NCBI GenBank assembly: GCA_027405735.1
Contig: JAPEHQ010000019.1
Span: 191,001-255,000, forward strand
DNA length: 64,000 nucleotides
Reading direction: 5' to 3'
DNA from: Mucor racemosus
Lineage: Eukaryota; Mucoromycota; Mucoromycetes; Mucorales; Mucoraceae
In this document: positions 26,023-38,081 of the stretch, one piece after another
Position numbering within the stretch: the stretch's first letter is position 1
Layout of the letters: each line of letters starts with the position of its first letter
Translations under genes and position numbers: made by a program
The notes under the pieces: model-generated
Told to the model about the DNA's origin: nothing
The model's input: only the letters and a program-made list of their open reading frames with translations
The model's database searches: none

Positions 26023-26482
26023 TAGTGATATTAAACGAGCCGAGCCCTTTTTATGCAGCCGAGCTTTTCTCAAGGCTCGTTAAAGTTAGACGAGCTTACA
26101 AAAAAGCTCGTTCAACCTCGACGAGCTTTTTTTTGCGCGTGACTAGAGCTCGTTTACCCCAAACGAGCTTTTTTATGCAGCGACTAAAACTCATCATCTC
26201 AATGCGAGCTTTATTTTACCTTTCCAGTGACAAATATCTAAAGTAAAGCAAACTTATGAATGTCAATTGACAATTATCTAAAGTAATAATGTCATAGCAT
26301 TTACTAATTATTATTTAAATTTGAACTTTTTGAAAAGAAGTCAAAAGCTCGTCTTTCTCAAACGAGCTTTTTAAAAAAAAGTCAAAAACTCGTCTTTGTC
26401 AAACGAGCTTTTATTAAAGCTCGGCTCGTTGTGGCGAGCTTTGGTCAAGCTCGTCCTAGGCTCGGCTCGTCTTTTATACTTA
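26023..26482. mobile_element. hAT-like MITE, 460 bp, copy in A3
   Basis: Same sequence and TCCATTAG flanks as in A1 and A2. Confidence 0.85.
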
Positions 26483-27386
26483 TCCATTAGCAGTGAAATA
26501 CGCGTAAAAAATCTGAAACCTTAGCACTCAAAAATTAATACCACCTGCAAAAAGTAGGATATTTCCGGATACTCATTTTTGGATTAAAGCTGAACATCTC
26601 AGGTACATTGGCATATAATTTTTCGTGGTGTTATTTAGTGAAAAAAAAAAGTAGAGCAGGGATAAAAAGTGGGACCCATTTTTCAAGGAAAAAGTAGTGA
26701 ATTTTACGCGTTTTTGAGTCTTTTGTGAGATATAAATAAATTTGGAAATAAGTAGCATAATGCAACCAATTTATGTCTGTATAATTAACCGCTGGGATGA
26801 AATAATATGGTGTTATAACTGAGGTCCAAGCGTTCTTGGTAATTGCTGGATAAACTTAGTACACTAGGAGTTTCTTATATATATCCAGTATCAAGGCTTT
26901 GTACTTCAATACATGTCGTAGTCAATAGATTGTATGACGTATTGATACTGTAGAGAAGGTGATAAAGGATGGTACTTGATGGCATACAACAAATTCTTTA
27001 TAAACTGGAATATATTATCTTTTGAAATGTCAAAACGGACTTAAGTGTTATGTCAATACTCATCCTATGTCTCACATCCAAGGTCACAGTCTATAATTAG
27101 TGTTACAGTAAATCAATGTGGATCATTGACTTAAATCATATTCTTAGATAGTAAAACCCTAGTAATAGTTATAATTAATGTATATAAATACATCCAAAGG
27201 ATGTATTTATATACTTTTCATTATAACTACTGTATTACACAACAGAATTACTATCTAAGGACATCACACCAATTAACTAAGACGCATTCAGTGATCGCAA
27301 TTGAGCAATGCGAGCATAAGCAAGCGAGCGAGTCCTATGCTTGGGCTCGCTTAAATTACGATTTTTTTAGGGTATTACTTGCTTTG

Positions 27387-28060
27387 TGATTTATCAAAAT
27401 GTGTTTATGTTAAATAAAACTAGAAATTTAATCAAGTAAAGAGATATCATTTATTGGAATGAAATAAAGAGGGTTTATATACTAGTTAAGTTGAGGGAAA
27501 TGATGATGTAATAAGGATTATAATGGGTGTTATCTATTATACTAATGTGGTATGATGGTAAAACATCATGCTTTAATGTTATGCTGTAATATCATGCTGT
27601 AATATTATTATGCTGGAATTGTGGTTCCATTGATGTTTAATTGACTTGAATTTCGGTTCTTGAACTATTGTTTTACTTTTGGATTTGACATCCAGTTAAG
27701 AATGATACATCAGTATCATTCTTAAACCGGATCATGTCAAATCCAAAAAAGTAAATAATAACAGATCCGGAACCGGAAGTTCCTTAATTAAATATTAACT
27801 ATACAATGCTCCTAAAAGCATGGTATAGAAGCATGGTATAGAAGCATGGTACAAAAGCATAATACGCCAGTGCGATATTCCAACATGATATACCAGCATA
27901 ACACATTGCTATTAAATAACATCTAAACTACCTTATCACATCATTAATTCCCCAAATCAAATAGTATATAAACCCTATTAATTTCATTCCAATAAACGAT
28001 ATCTCTTTACTTGATTAAATTTCTAATTTTATTTAACCTAAACATATTTTGATAAATCAG
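27387..28060. mobile_element. 674-bp foldback element, copy in B3
   Basis: Same sequence and relative position as the B1 and B2 copies. Confidence 0.75.
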
Positions 28061-28308
28061 ATACATCACTTTGGCTTGCTTAATTAATTTTTTTTAGCAA
28101 TTTCCTGCTTGGCGCTCGATGAAAACATTGAAATCTTGCTTGTATGCTTGCTCGAAATGCTTCAAATTGAAATAGGCTTGCTTATATACAAACCTGCTTG
28201 TTAGTTTGCTTTCAAACCAAGTAATCAAGCATGTAACACGCGGCAAATTTGTTCAATTTACGTAATTTTAGCTTTAAAAATGTCAAAAAAATGCATCACA
28301 TTTTCAAC

Positions 28309-28642
28309 TAGTGATCTTAAACGAGCCGAGCTTTTTTTATGCAGCCGAGCTTTTTTTATGCAGCCGAGCTTTTCTCAAGGCTCGTTAATGTTAGACGAGC
28401 TTTTTTATGCAGCGACTAAAACTCATCATCTCAATGCGAGCTTTATTTTACCTTTCCAATGACAAATATCTAAAGTAAAGCAAACTTATGAATCTCAATT
28501 GACAATTATCTAAAGTAATAATGTCATGTCATTTACTAATTATTATTTAAGTTTAAACTTTTTGAAAAGAAGTCCAAAGCTCGCCTTTCTCAAACGAGCT
28601 TTTTAAAAAGACGTCAAAAGCTCGGCTCGTATTTTATACTTA
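28309..28642. mobile_element. hAT-like MITE, 334 bp, copy in B3
   Basis: Same sequence, ends and flanks as the B1 and B2 copies. Confidence 0.75.
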
Positions 28643-30498
28643 TTCTCGACCAATATCAGGCTGAACATGTACAGTATAATGCTTGTACCTTGCACTGGAA
28701 TTTGCTCGCTTGCTTATATGCTCGTTGATTTATTGAGACTTTGTAAATTAAAATCAACGTAAAAATTACCGTTTATTAGAATGAATTAGATATGGGTTTA
28801 TATAGTTATTGGGATTGTGCGATAAGATCTAATGGACCCCTGTCTATTAGATGTAACAATAGAAATTATTATTAATTGATAAATGTGTATAGCTAGATAT
28901 AATGATATAATATGTTATGTTTCAGTGGCAATCAATATTGTTATAAGTTATGTTTCATTATTAGTTCCTATTATATGACAGGAACCAGCTACTGAACAAT
29001 AAGACTTGCTAGATCTGTCTATATTATTTGGAATATTGTCATTCTAATAGACCACTCGTGCTCGACTTGCTTGACTTTTTGAAAAATTAGGTAATGCTTA
29101 TTAATCTATGCTTGGTTGCTTGCTTTCAAAATCAAAACTGAGAATACTCGATATATGTATATTCATAAAGAGTAGTGCCAGATTACTTGGATTGGTATTC
29201 GTAGAGATTGTATTTGAATCGTTTACTACAATAATAAAAGTGCGCAGCAGTAATTTATAGGTGCATATTAACAATGGTTTTTTCAACACACAGTAGGTTG
29301 TGAACGTTTCTCTTTGAGATCAGCATGTCAAAGATATTTCTCTACTCTCATGTAAAGTTGGAAGTCATTAGAATCAAAATTCGCTGAGATAGGTTTTTTT
29401 TGTTATAGATTTTTTACGGTTGTAAAAAGTAGGTTTCAGATTGTTTTTAAATGGGTTTCGAATATTTTTGCCCAACATTAAGTTGAATTACATAAAATCA
29501 TTAAAAAACATGTAATTTTACTCCATAATCCATTGATATCTCTCGGAAAATAGAAATATTAATACCAGATATTAACCAAAAATGATCAAGTTTGACCAAG
29601 TTTGACCTGCAATTAATTATTGAAAATTGAGCACCTATATTGAAGCTTAATTTTTTGTATTCCAAAGATAGATCTAACTCTAAGCTACTTTGTAATTTTT
29701 TTTCGGCAAAAAATATTGATTTTTCGTCGAGATAATCGAAATAATAGTTCTTATCACAGCTTAAACCCTATAGTAACCGGGCTCCAAAATCAATTCGAAA
29801 AAAAAACGATCAAAAATGATTCAAAAAACAAAATTGTTTAAATGCTCATGAACTGCAAAGTAAGTCAACCTAGCGTATTAAATGTTTTTTGTATAGTTTT
29901 AAATTCTGCATCCATCTATATAAAATTTGAAAAACTTTTTTACGTAAAATGTTGCGCAAAATGCAATTGAAATTTTGAAGGTTTTTTGAAGATACACGTC
30001 ACTTTTTATAAGCATATTTAAAATATAATAAATTGAAATGATGCGCAAACAATTTATCTATCGATCGAGCTATTGCAAAATCTTGTAGCTGCATTATTCG
30101 TAGAGGAAACAACATTTTTGTCAAATTTTTTTTCTGTTTCAGAATTTGGGATGAGGGTATACAAGGGGAAAATGGACGCTAGAAATGGAGGTACCTTTTT
30201 GTACACATTTTTGAGAATATCTCCACGAAAAATCAATATTTTGAAAAACTCTAAATTGAACCTGAGAGAGCTCAACAAGCTGGATGACATGAATGCAAAA
30301 AAAATGTTGCTCAATTTAACCAATATTTTGAAACCTACTATAGAAATGCCCAAAAAAATGAAAAAAAAAATAAAAGTGCTCAGAATTTTTTCATGTTAAC
30401 GTATGTTATAGAGCACTTTAAAACAAGTAAGTTTCATTATTAAAAAGTGGTAATATAGCTTAATTTTTTCTGGAGATATGAAGTCTCAAAGTTTTCAA

Positions 30499-30506
30499 TC
30501 CATTAG
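30499..30506. other. Empty hAT target site in A4
   Basis: A4 reads TTTTCAATCCATTAGCAGTG with a single TCCATTAG. A1-A3 have two copies of this octamer with the 460-bp MITE between them. It is a clean pre-insertion allele, with no added or missing bases of the kind left by hAT excision footprints. Confidence 0.9.
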
Positions 30507-30748
30507 CAGTGAAATACGCGTAAAAAATCTGAAACCTTAGCACTCAAAAATTAATACCACCTGCAAAAAGTAGGATATTTCCGGATACTCATTTTTGGAT
30601 TAAAGCTGAACATCTCAGGTACATTGGAATATAATTTTTCGTGGTGTTATTTAGTGAAAAAAAAAAGTAGAGCAGGGATAAAAAGTGGGACCCATTTTTC
30701 AAGGAAAAAGTAGTGAATTTTACGTGTTTTTGAGTCTTTCGTGAGATA

Positions 30749-31387
30749 GATACAAGTTATTTTCAGGAATATAAGCATTAAAATAATACTCGTTTATCAG
30801 TTATGTTAGTTGCGATTGCCTCATATGCTAAATTTGGCTAATCTATATATCGACATTTAAGGCAAATTTCGTTATACTCGCCTTTGTGGCTCGAAAAAAA
30901 GAATCATCTTTTGCGTTATATAGACGGATATATTTAGGTACTGATTTATTTAAAGATAGCGTTGATTGGATTCTTTATCAAAGCAACCTTATGCTTCAAG
31001 AAATGACTGAAAATTTGACCTCATATCTTTCGTTGAGAGTATTATACGATCTGCGAACAAATGGTTGGCGCTTTGTAAACCTAATTGAACTTTTTGACCA
31101 CCAATGAGACTTTTAAGCATATTGAATAGATGATAATGATGTAAGAGTCAAAGTTAAATTCTCTTGTAAAAGTCTCTCGCAATTACATTTTGCTGGATGT
31201 CAATTGAGGCCAAGGAGAACAGGAGAACAGTTTGGAATATGATATGATGCCTCTTAGAGTGTTGCGCAATGCCGCAGTTTCAAGAAAGTGACTATTCAAT
31301 CATGAAATGCCACCTTTTTAAGTTTATAATTTTTTCTTAGGTGTTTACACTTTTATTATACAAAACCATAACGTATACAATCCAACA
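30749..31387. other. Spacer between the array and the Spp2 gene, with a possible exon relic
   Basis: An open frame of about 90 codons on the plus strand ends with TGA at 31105-31107 (last residues VNLIELFDHQ). It has protein-like composition but no ATG, and I do not recognise it. It may be a relic exon. The stretch just before 31388 must hold the Spp2 promoter. Confidence 0.25.
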
Positions 31388-32718
31388 ATGTCATCTCGAC
31401 TTCCACTGCAATCTAGAGCAGTCAGACCCAAATTTCAGAATAAAAGAGCAATTTTCGGCGACGATGAAGACGAAGAAACGAAAATAAATGATGAGCGTAT
31501 TTTGGGTATTGAAGACAATAAAGTAAGAGAGTAAGTTTATGGTATTTTTTTTGTTTTATTCATAAAATATTAACCCTTTTGATAGAGCCGAACCTAAAAA
31601 AGAGATTGCTCCTCTCACTATATCACCTTTACCTAATGCAGATTGGCGTTCTAGTGCCAAGCAGAAAAAAGAGTTATTTTTACCAGCAACGGCAAAACAA
31701 CCACCTAATGGTAGCATTGATGCTAAACCTGAGGTATTACAGCAAAATGCATCATCTTTTGGTTTACAGATACAAAAAAAGAAAGAGCAGCAAATTGAAA
31801 CTACAGATTCCAATGGTCATATTGAATCAATTACAGTTGAGGAGGAAACGACAACTACTTTACCCAGATCAGATGAGAATGCGCCAAAAACCTTAGAAGA
31901 AAGAGCCATTGAAGCAATTATCAAAGGTAATAAATTATAATATGCCTTTTTATTAAAAATGGATTACTAATTAATTTTTAGATTCCATGGGTGAAGGAGA
32001 TGATGATAAGGATGAAGGACCAAAAAAAGTAATTCATGTCGATGAAACATCATCATTCAGAGATGATTACGAAAATCGACCAGACGAAACAACTATGGAA
32101 GAATATGAACATATTCCTGTTGAAGAATTTGGAGCAGCACTTTTAAGAGGTTTAGGATGGAATGAAGGCGAAGGCATTGGTAGAAATAGAAAGAACGCAC
32201 CGTAAGCAGTAATTCAATATTTAATGATTTCATGATTTCCTAATCTTTTTTTTTTTTTTTACTATTTTAGAGCCCCACCTCCGGCACCAGTAAAACAAAG
32301 AGAGGCATTGTTGGGATTAGGAGCAAAACCAGAAGATGCAGATGTTAAAACTGATGAACGACAAAAGTTTAAAAATAGACGTGCAGCATATGAATATAAA
32401 GATACCAGTTTATTTAAAAAAATATCGAAAAGAAAATATGAAGAAGAAGAAGAAGAACGTTCAAGTAGAAGCTCAAGCCGCCATAGTGATAGATCATCGT
32501 CATCCCGTAGAGATAGAGACAGAGACGATGACGATAAAAAAAGAAGCAAAAGAAGAAGAAGAAGCCGTAGTAGAGACAGTAGTTCATCCTCAAAAAGTCA
32601 TCGTGATAGTCATCATCATTCTTCAAGTAGTAGTAGTAGTAGTAATCGTCGTCGCCGTCGTAGTTATAGTAGATCACACTCACCTGTATCAAGATCTAAT
32701 AGAAGTAGTTTTAAGTAA
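31388..32718 (+). CDS. SPP2: Pre-mRNA-splicing factor Spp2-like (G-patch, RS-rich tail)
   Basis: Cofactor that recruits and activates the Prp2-type DEAH helicase for spliceosome activation (Spp2/GPKOW/MOS2 family). Exons 31388-31530, 31586-31926, 31982-32201 and 32271-32718 join in frame to 383 aa. The N-terminal 160 residues are charged, with the short motif ADWRSSAKQKKELFLPA. The signature G-patch, IPVEEFGAALLRGLGWNEGE followed by GIGRNRK, is at about 209-235. It has the family's glycines and the VEEFGxALLRGxGW pattern that separates Spp2 from other G-patch proteins. The last 90 residues are Arg/Ser-rich (SRSRDSSSSSKSHRD and similar), as in splicing regulators. The yeast protein lacks such a tail, so the RS tail is a feature of this lineage. 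ATG 31388 is the first in frame. Confidence 0.88.
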
Positions 32719-33008
32719 AAAAAAAAAAAACCTTAATTTTTATTGGATTGAATGATCAATTTTTTGTCTTGATAAATAGAAAGTTTGGAACATTGCGAAT
32801 CTTGGTAACTATTTATTGATACGTTCAACTGTCTTTTAAAATGTTGCGCAATTCGCTTCATGAGAAGCAACTATTGCGCCATCGTTTTGACTGATTACTC
32901 TATCATGTTATTGTATCCAGAAAAAAAAATTGTATATAAATAAGGCATGTCAAACTATATCTCCTTCTTTAATTTCATTACTCTTTTTTTTTTCTTTCTT
33001 TATCTTGA

Positions 33009-35577
33009 ATGCATTCTACTTCTCCGCCTCCTTCTCATAGTAAAAATGAGGAAATCATTATTGATTATGAAAATGAATCATATCAACATCAAACACAGCA
33101 ATTTATGAAACATTTACCAAATTATACTAAAAACTATATTATAAGTTTATTTCCAATTGCAACCTGGTTGCATAGATACAATTTACAGGTAAAACAATAC
33201 AATAATTCCTCGATCTGCCGGTGAAACTCACTCTATTTATTTTTCCTTCCTCTGTAGTGGTTGGTTCGTGATTTGATAGCGGGTGCGACAGTCGGTATTG
33301 TGATTGTCCCACAAAGCATGGGATATGCAAAAATTGCTGAATTGCCTCCTCAGTATGGTTTATACACTGCTTTTGTTGGTTTATGCGTTTATTGTCTATT
33401 TGCTACATCAAAAGATATTAGTATTGGTCCAACTGGTAAGATTTTCTCTTTGTTTACCCCACATGCAAACATATTTAAACTAAGATATTTCTTTTAATTT
33501 AGCCGTTATGTCGCTCCTTGTAGGACAAACTGTAACCAGAGTTGTTTCTGCGGACCCAACTATCACAGGGCCTGAAATTGCTGTGGCGCTTTCTTTGTTC
33601 ACTGGTATCATTGCTATGTTTATTGGTCTCGTGCGATTAGGTATTTTAGTTGACTTTATTCCAGGTAAATACACAACACAAATTGCATGATCAAAATAAG
33701 CTTTTTTTCATAACCTTATTATTCAATACAACGTAGCTCCTGCAATTGCTGGATTCATGAGTGGCTCCGCTATTACCATCACAATCGGTCAAATGCCCAA
33801 ATTGTTTGGTATCAAGGGTATCAATACACAGGATTCTTCTTATTTAATCTTTGGCAACTTCTTCAAACATTTACCTGATACAAAAGTAGATGTTGCCTTT
33901 GGTCTTGTGAGCATGGTTTGGCTTTATGGCGTACGCTATGCGTGTCAAGTACTCGGTAAACGCTATCCCAAATACTCTGTACATCTCTTTTTCTTTAGTA
34001 TCATGCGTAATGGTATTCTGGTTATTTTCGGTACATTGATTGCCTTCTTGATTAATATTGGTAAATCAACAAGTCCTATCAGTATTCTCAAGACTGTACC
34101 TCCTGGTTTCACTGCTATGGGTGTACCTGTTATTCGCACAAATGTCATTTCTGGTATTGCTAGTTCTTTACCATCTGGTGTTATCATTTTAATTCTTGAA
34201 CATGTTGCTATCGCTAAATCTTTTGGTCGTATTAATGATTATACAATCAACCCTGATCAAGAAATTATTGCTATTGGGTTTACCAACATTTGGGCTTCCT
34301 TCTTTGGTGCTTATCCTTCTACTGGCTCCTTCTCTCGTACTGCTATTAAAGCTAGATCAGGTGTTAAAACTCCCATTGCCGGTATCTTTTCTGCTCTTGT
34401 TGTCTTGTTGGCTCTTTATGCTTTGACTCCTGCTTTCTATTTCATTCCTGATGCTGTCTTGGCTGCTGTAGTTATTCATGCTGTTGCTGATTTGGTATCT
34501 GGTCCTAGTTACATTAAACGTCTTGCTGCTGTCAGTCTTTGGGAATTGCTCATTTTTGTTGCTACTGTTGTCATTACTTTCTTCACTACTGTAGAATATG
34601 GTATTTATGCTTCAGTCGCTATGTCCATTGTCATTCTTTTGTTCCGTATTGCTCGTCCTCGTTTCTGGGGTTTGGGTCGTATTCCTCTCAGTACTGCTAT
34701 TAATTCTGTTGCTTATGAGGATGAAAAGAAACAACAACAATCTCCTGTTTATTTAGATTCTCAAAATTTTCTTTACGTTCCTGAAAGCCATCCTTCTTTG
34801 GGTAAATTAGTTGAATCCTTGCCAGACGGTATCCTCATGTGTCGTGTAGATGAATCCTTCACTTATCCAAACTCCAGTTATATCTCTGATAAAATCATCT
34901 CTTACTGTAAGCAACGTACTCGTACTGGCGGTAAAGTATTGAGTAAAGGTGATCGTCAATGGAACGATGATGCTACTCCTGCTATTATTGCTGCTCGTGA
35001 AAGCTTGCCTCGTATGCATGCTCTCATTTTGGACTTTGCTAGTGTTAATAGATTAGATTCTAGTGGTCTTCAAGCCATTGTGGATGCTCAAAATGCTCTT
35101 AATCGTTACAGTGGCCATCATGTTGAATTTCATTTTGTAAACATTTTGCATCCTGCTATACGTCGTTGTTTAATCGTTGCTCAGTTTGGTAATCAACCTA
35201 GACCAGGAGAGAATAGAAAAGAAGTTTTCCCTGTTGTGCCTGCCTCTCGTGATGGACCTCAAAGAGATTTACCTGAACATCAAGCACCTGCTGATGCCGA
35301 GAATCAAATTCCCAGTAGCAGTGCCACTGATGATGGATGTTACTCTGACTCAGAGGAAGTCAAAAAGGAACATGCTGAATTTGTAGAGGTTTCTTCTCAT
35401 TCTGTTGAAAACTATCCAACTTCTGATGGTATTCAATTGCCTAAAGATCGTTATCCCTTCTTCCATTGGAGCAGTGATGAAGCTGTTCGTTCCGCTCTTG
35501 CTTCTAGAAGTTTGCGTGAAGAAAACGAGGTTGATGAACAAATAGATACTAGCAATAATGTTCCTACAGGTCATTGA
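33009..35577 (+). CDS. Sulfate permease, SulP/SLC26 family with STAS domain
   Basis: Plasma-membrane sulfate uptake transporter related to fungal SUL1/SUL2. Exons 33009-33188, 33258-33435, 33503-33664 and 33737-35577 join in frame to 786 aa. After a hydrophilic N-terminus comes the SulP entry motif DLIAGATVGIVIVPQSMGYA (about 65-84), then about 12 membrane segments to residue 480. GSFSRTAIKARSGVKTPIAG is the conserved substrate-site region. The C-terminal STAS domain (about 530-670) includes LILDFASVNRLDSSGLQAIV, the phosphorylatable loop pattern D-SSG. The final 120 residues are acidic and Ser-rich, probably regulatory. Substrate is inferred as sulfate from the family; molybdate or another anion is not excluded. 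It lies 290 bases downstream of Spp2 on the same strand, with no functional link evident. Confidence 0.93.
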
Positions 35578-37421
35578 TCTCTTACTGTTTAAATATCTAT
35601 ATATTTTTCTTCATATACATATACCCGTATAAATACTCTTTCCTACTTTTAATCTATATATTATCTTATCATTTTATTCTTCATTTTGTGAAATAAACTT
35701 GTATCATACATGTCAATGAATTACTCCTTGAATTTATAGAATATCGCTTTTTTTAAAACTAATTACTCACAAAGCTTCATTTATTACCAGTGCATATGCC
35801 CAATAGGCAACCTTTGGTAGTCAAGGAAGCAAAATGACTGTTCAAACAAATCGATAATGTGAAAATGACAGCTACTTTACTAACATCCTCCTTGGCTGTG
35901 TACATCTCCCGAAATCAAACATCAAAACTGTATCAGTAATTTCATTTTCACGGCATGTCTACTTCTCTCCCTTTATAAAGAAATAATACGACACATGAAT
36001 AATTACACGTTCACCTACTACGAAGGAATTGATAAACAACATCTGAAATACTTTGCTGATACTCCATATTGTAAGACTCCAAGATTTTCCGGTACCGCTA
36101 ACAAAGGAAGACATACAAACGCAAAAAAAAAAAACAAATTGTTGAATAATTATCTGAACGACTTGGAAACAATTGAAGAAACTAAAGATGTTCCAAATGA
36201 TGTTAAAAGCTGTATTAAGGGCTTGATCAGACATAATAATAATAAAGAAATATACTACAGTAGCCGTTCGATCTCACTACGCTCAATTACGGCGTCGCCC
36301 TAGGGGCTCGCTTTTGCAATTTTTTTAATGAATGTATCATATGATTGGCGGTTTTACCTTGTTACGCTTGATTATTATCTCCAGTGATGGCCATGTGTAT
36401 GTTTATGACATTGGAGATGTATAGAGGTAAGACGAAAAACTAATGTAAATCAACTCTAGTGCGATAATTAGAAAGTAAAGATTTATTTTCATCAAATAAA
36501 CTATTGCAAAATATTAAAAGATGTAAAGATTTACAGTAATAAACTTGAATCAAGTGGGCACAGCATCATAGATCCTTGAAGAAGTTTTCAAATATCGTAA
36601 AATATCTTATTTTTAAGACATACAAGGCTTATAAGCGGAATATTAATTTCAAAAATCATTCTTGTCCAGATCATTAATTTTGTCACTTTTCAATTTTTTT
36701 TTCTGATTTTGCAAATTTAGAGTTAATTATACTACCAATTATAAAAATAAAAAATACATATATATGTAGAATTTAGCGCTTTATTTGTTTAGTTAATAAT
36801 AAAATATATTTTTATTATAAAATTTCACATAAAAATCCTATAACCAAAAAACCGTTTTTGGGACAAAAATACAAATTTTCATTACTTAACATTTAATATT
36901 AAGCCTTAATAAAATGCAAATTAGTTATAGCTACAATTTTTTCTCACAATGTAGTGTATTCAAGCGTTGATTTTGGTATCAAAATTTGATATTTCTGTTT
37001 TTTGATCAAAATCATGAGTGTTGGTAAGGATGAAATGAGTCCCGAAAATGTCCGCCACAAAAACTGAATTTTCAGACCGTACATGCTTAAATATAAGAAA
37101 ACTTGAAAAAAATATGTTTTTATTTAAAATTTGAATATATCATAGTATAAAAGACTTAGCCATCCTATCTCGTTACGCTCAATTATTATGTAGTCCTGTG
37201 TGCTAGATTTTGCAATGAATGTATGATATGCAGGCAGTTTTTCTAGTCTTAAACTATATCAGGAATACATTTACTATAACTGTCCAAGGATACAAACGAA
37301 GGGTAAAGTGATGGAGTGATAAATTACTGTATGTCTGCTGGGTCTGTCAGCTTGTAATAATGTCGATGATAATCCTGAATGTACGAGACCAACAACTCTC
37401 AATTTTGACATGATGTCATTG
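35578..37421. other. Repeat-rich intergenic DNA with a small ORF
   Basis: A 102-codon ORF (35995-36303) starts with ATG and is preceded by TTTATAAAG at about 35971. It encodes a Lys/Asn-rich protein without recognised domains. Its last 13 codons lie in a sequence (about 36268-36350) that recurs, diverged, at about 37163-37241, sharing CTACGCTCAATTA-type and TTTTGCAA...GAATGTAT stretches. The ORF is therefore probably a fragment fused to repeat DNA. The rest is AT-rich and non-coding. Confidence 0.35.
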
Positions 37422-38081
37422 TCACAATTTGAGCGTATAACCAACCAACTCATCCAACATGTCTTTAAGAGTCTTTGGCAATTTTACAAAACCTTCTTCC
37501 ATGAATTTTGTGGAATGGTTGCCTTCCATCAACTTTCCAGTCTCTGATGCGTCGAATTCCATTGGAATTGAATGTGAGCTAGTGCAGGTGCGAAATACAT
37601 ATTAGATCCATCTTACGGCCCATCTTACTAAATTGCATTTTTTTCAACCGTTGAGATAGCTCGTTGTTTGCTTTTTGCGTGTTTTCGAGACAAACATCAT
37701 AGGCACGCCACTATGCGAATTTATAAATGTTAATCTAATGATTTTCTTAGATAGAAATTATATCAATAACTTACACAGCCGCTTCTAATTTATCCTCTGC
37801 TTCAAAAACTGATTTGAACATAGACCAAACGTGGCTCTGGTACCATTGCTCCAGATGTGATTTGGAAAGTTGCTTGATTCGTATTGACGTAACAATGAAT
37901 AGATGGTGAACACAATCCAATCCTTATCGTGTTGGTTCTTATAATCAAATTTATTGGAGAATGTTGATATCTCGCCCAACTTTTGTCTGATTTCATTGCT
38001 TGTCGTTACGTTGAATTGGTTTAAGATTTTTTTAATATCTTTGGACAATACAACGTAACGACAAGCAATGAAATCAGACAA
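37422..38081 (-). pseudogene. Frameshifted fragment of a multicopy fungal gene family (GRKxDL type)
   Basis: Minus-strand relic. From about 38000 the frame reads TSNEIRQKLGEISTFSNKFD and DWIVFTIYSLLRQYESSNFP. After a frameshift near 37840 comes VWSMFKSVFEAEDKLEAAV, ending at a GTAAGT donor (about 37776). The next exon has WRAYDVCLENTQKANNELSQ and then MGRKMDL. A further one-base shift leads to SIPMEFDASETGKLMEG and the C-terminal KLPKTLKDMLDELVGYTLKL with stop at 37424-37422. The spacing of D in GRKMDL and E in IPMEF recalls PD-(D/E)XK nuclease folds, and I recall similar multicopy proteins from Mucorales; both points are from memory. Two frameshifts mean it is not functional. Most of it forms the left arm of the palindrome. 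Confidence 0.6.

Larger units (their letters stand above)
15893..30748. repeat. Tandem array A-B-A-B-A-B-A, period 4,483-4,484 bp
   Basis: Segments: A1 15893-17765, B1 17766-20374, A2 20375-22249, B2 22250-24858, A3 24859-26732, B3 26733-29341, A4 29342-30748. A is 1,407 bp without its MITE and about 1,874 bp with it. B is 2,609 bp. Over the stretches compared by eye the three A-B units match almost base for base; the only internal difference noticed is one A lost from an A-run at about 25887 in A3. The first roughly 400 bp of A1 differ by about 8 percent from A2-A4. The last roughly 250 bp of A4 carry several private differences and lack the MITE. B holds nested elements: the foldback, the second MITE, and a further region at about 19780-20085 whose left part resembles the foldback arm. 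The short ORFs that recur in each unit show no recognisable protein. Confidence 0.92.

Noticed and set aside
30749..31107. Gene in the spacer after the array
   Set aside because: There is an open frame of about 90 codons, but no ATG, no supporting upstream exon and no family match. Kept only as a possible relic.
32262..32755. Three other long frames over the last Spp2 exon
   Set aside because: They are shadows of the RS-rich repeat, which stays open in several frames because of its biased codons. Splice phases support only the G-patch frame.
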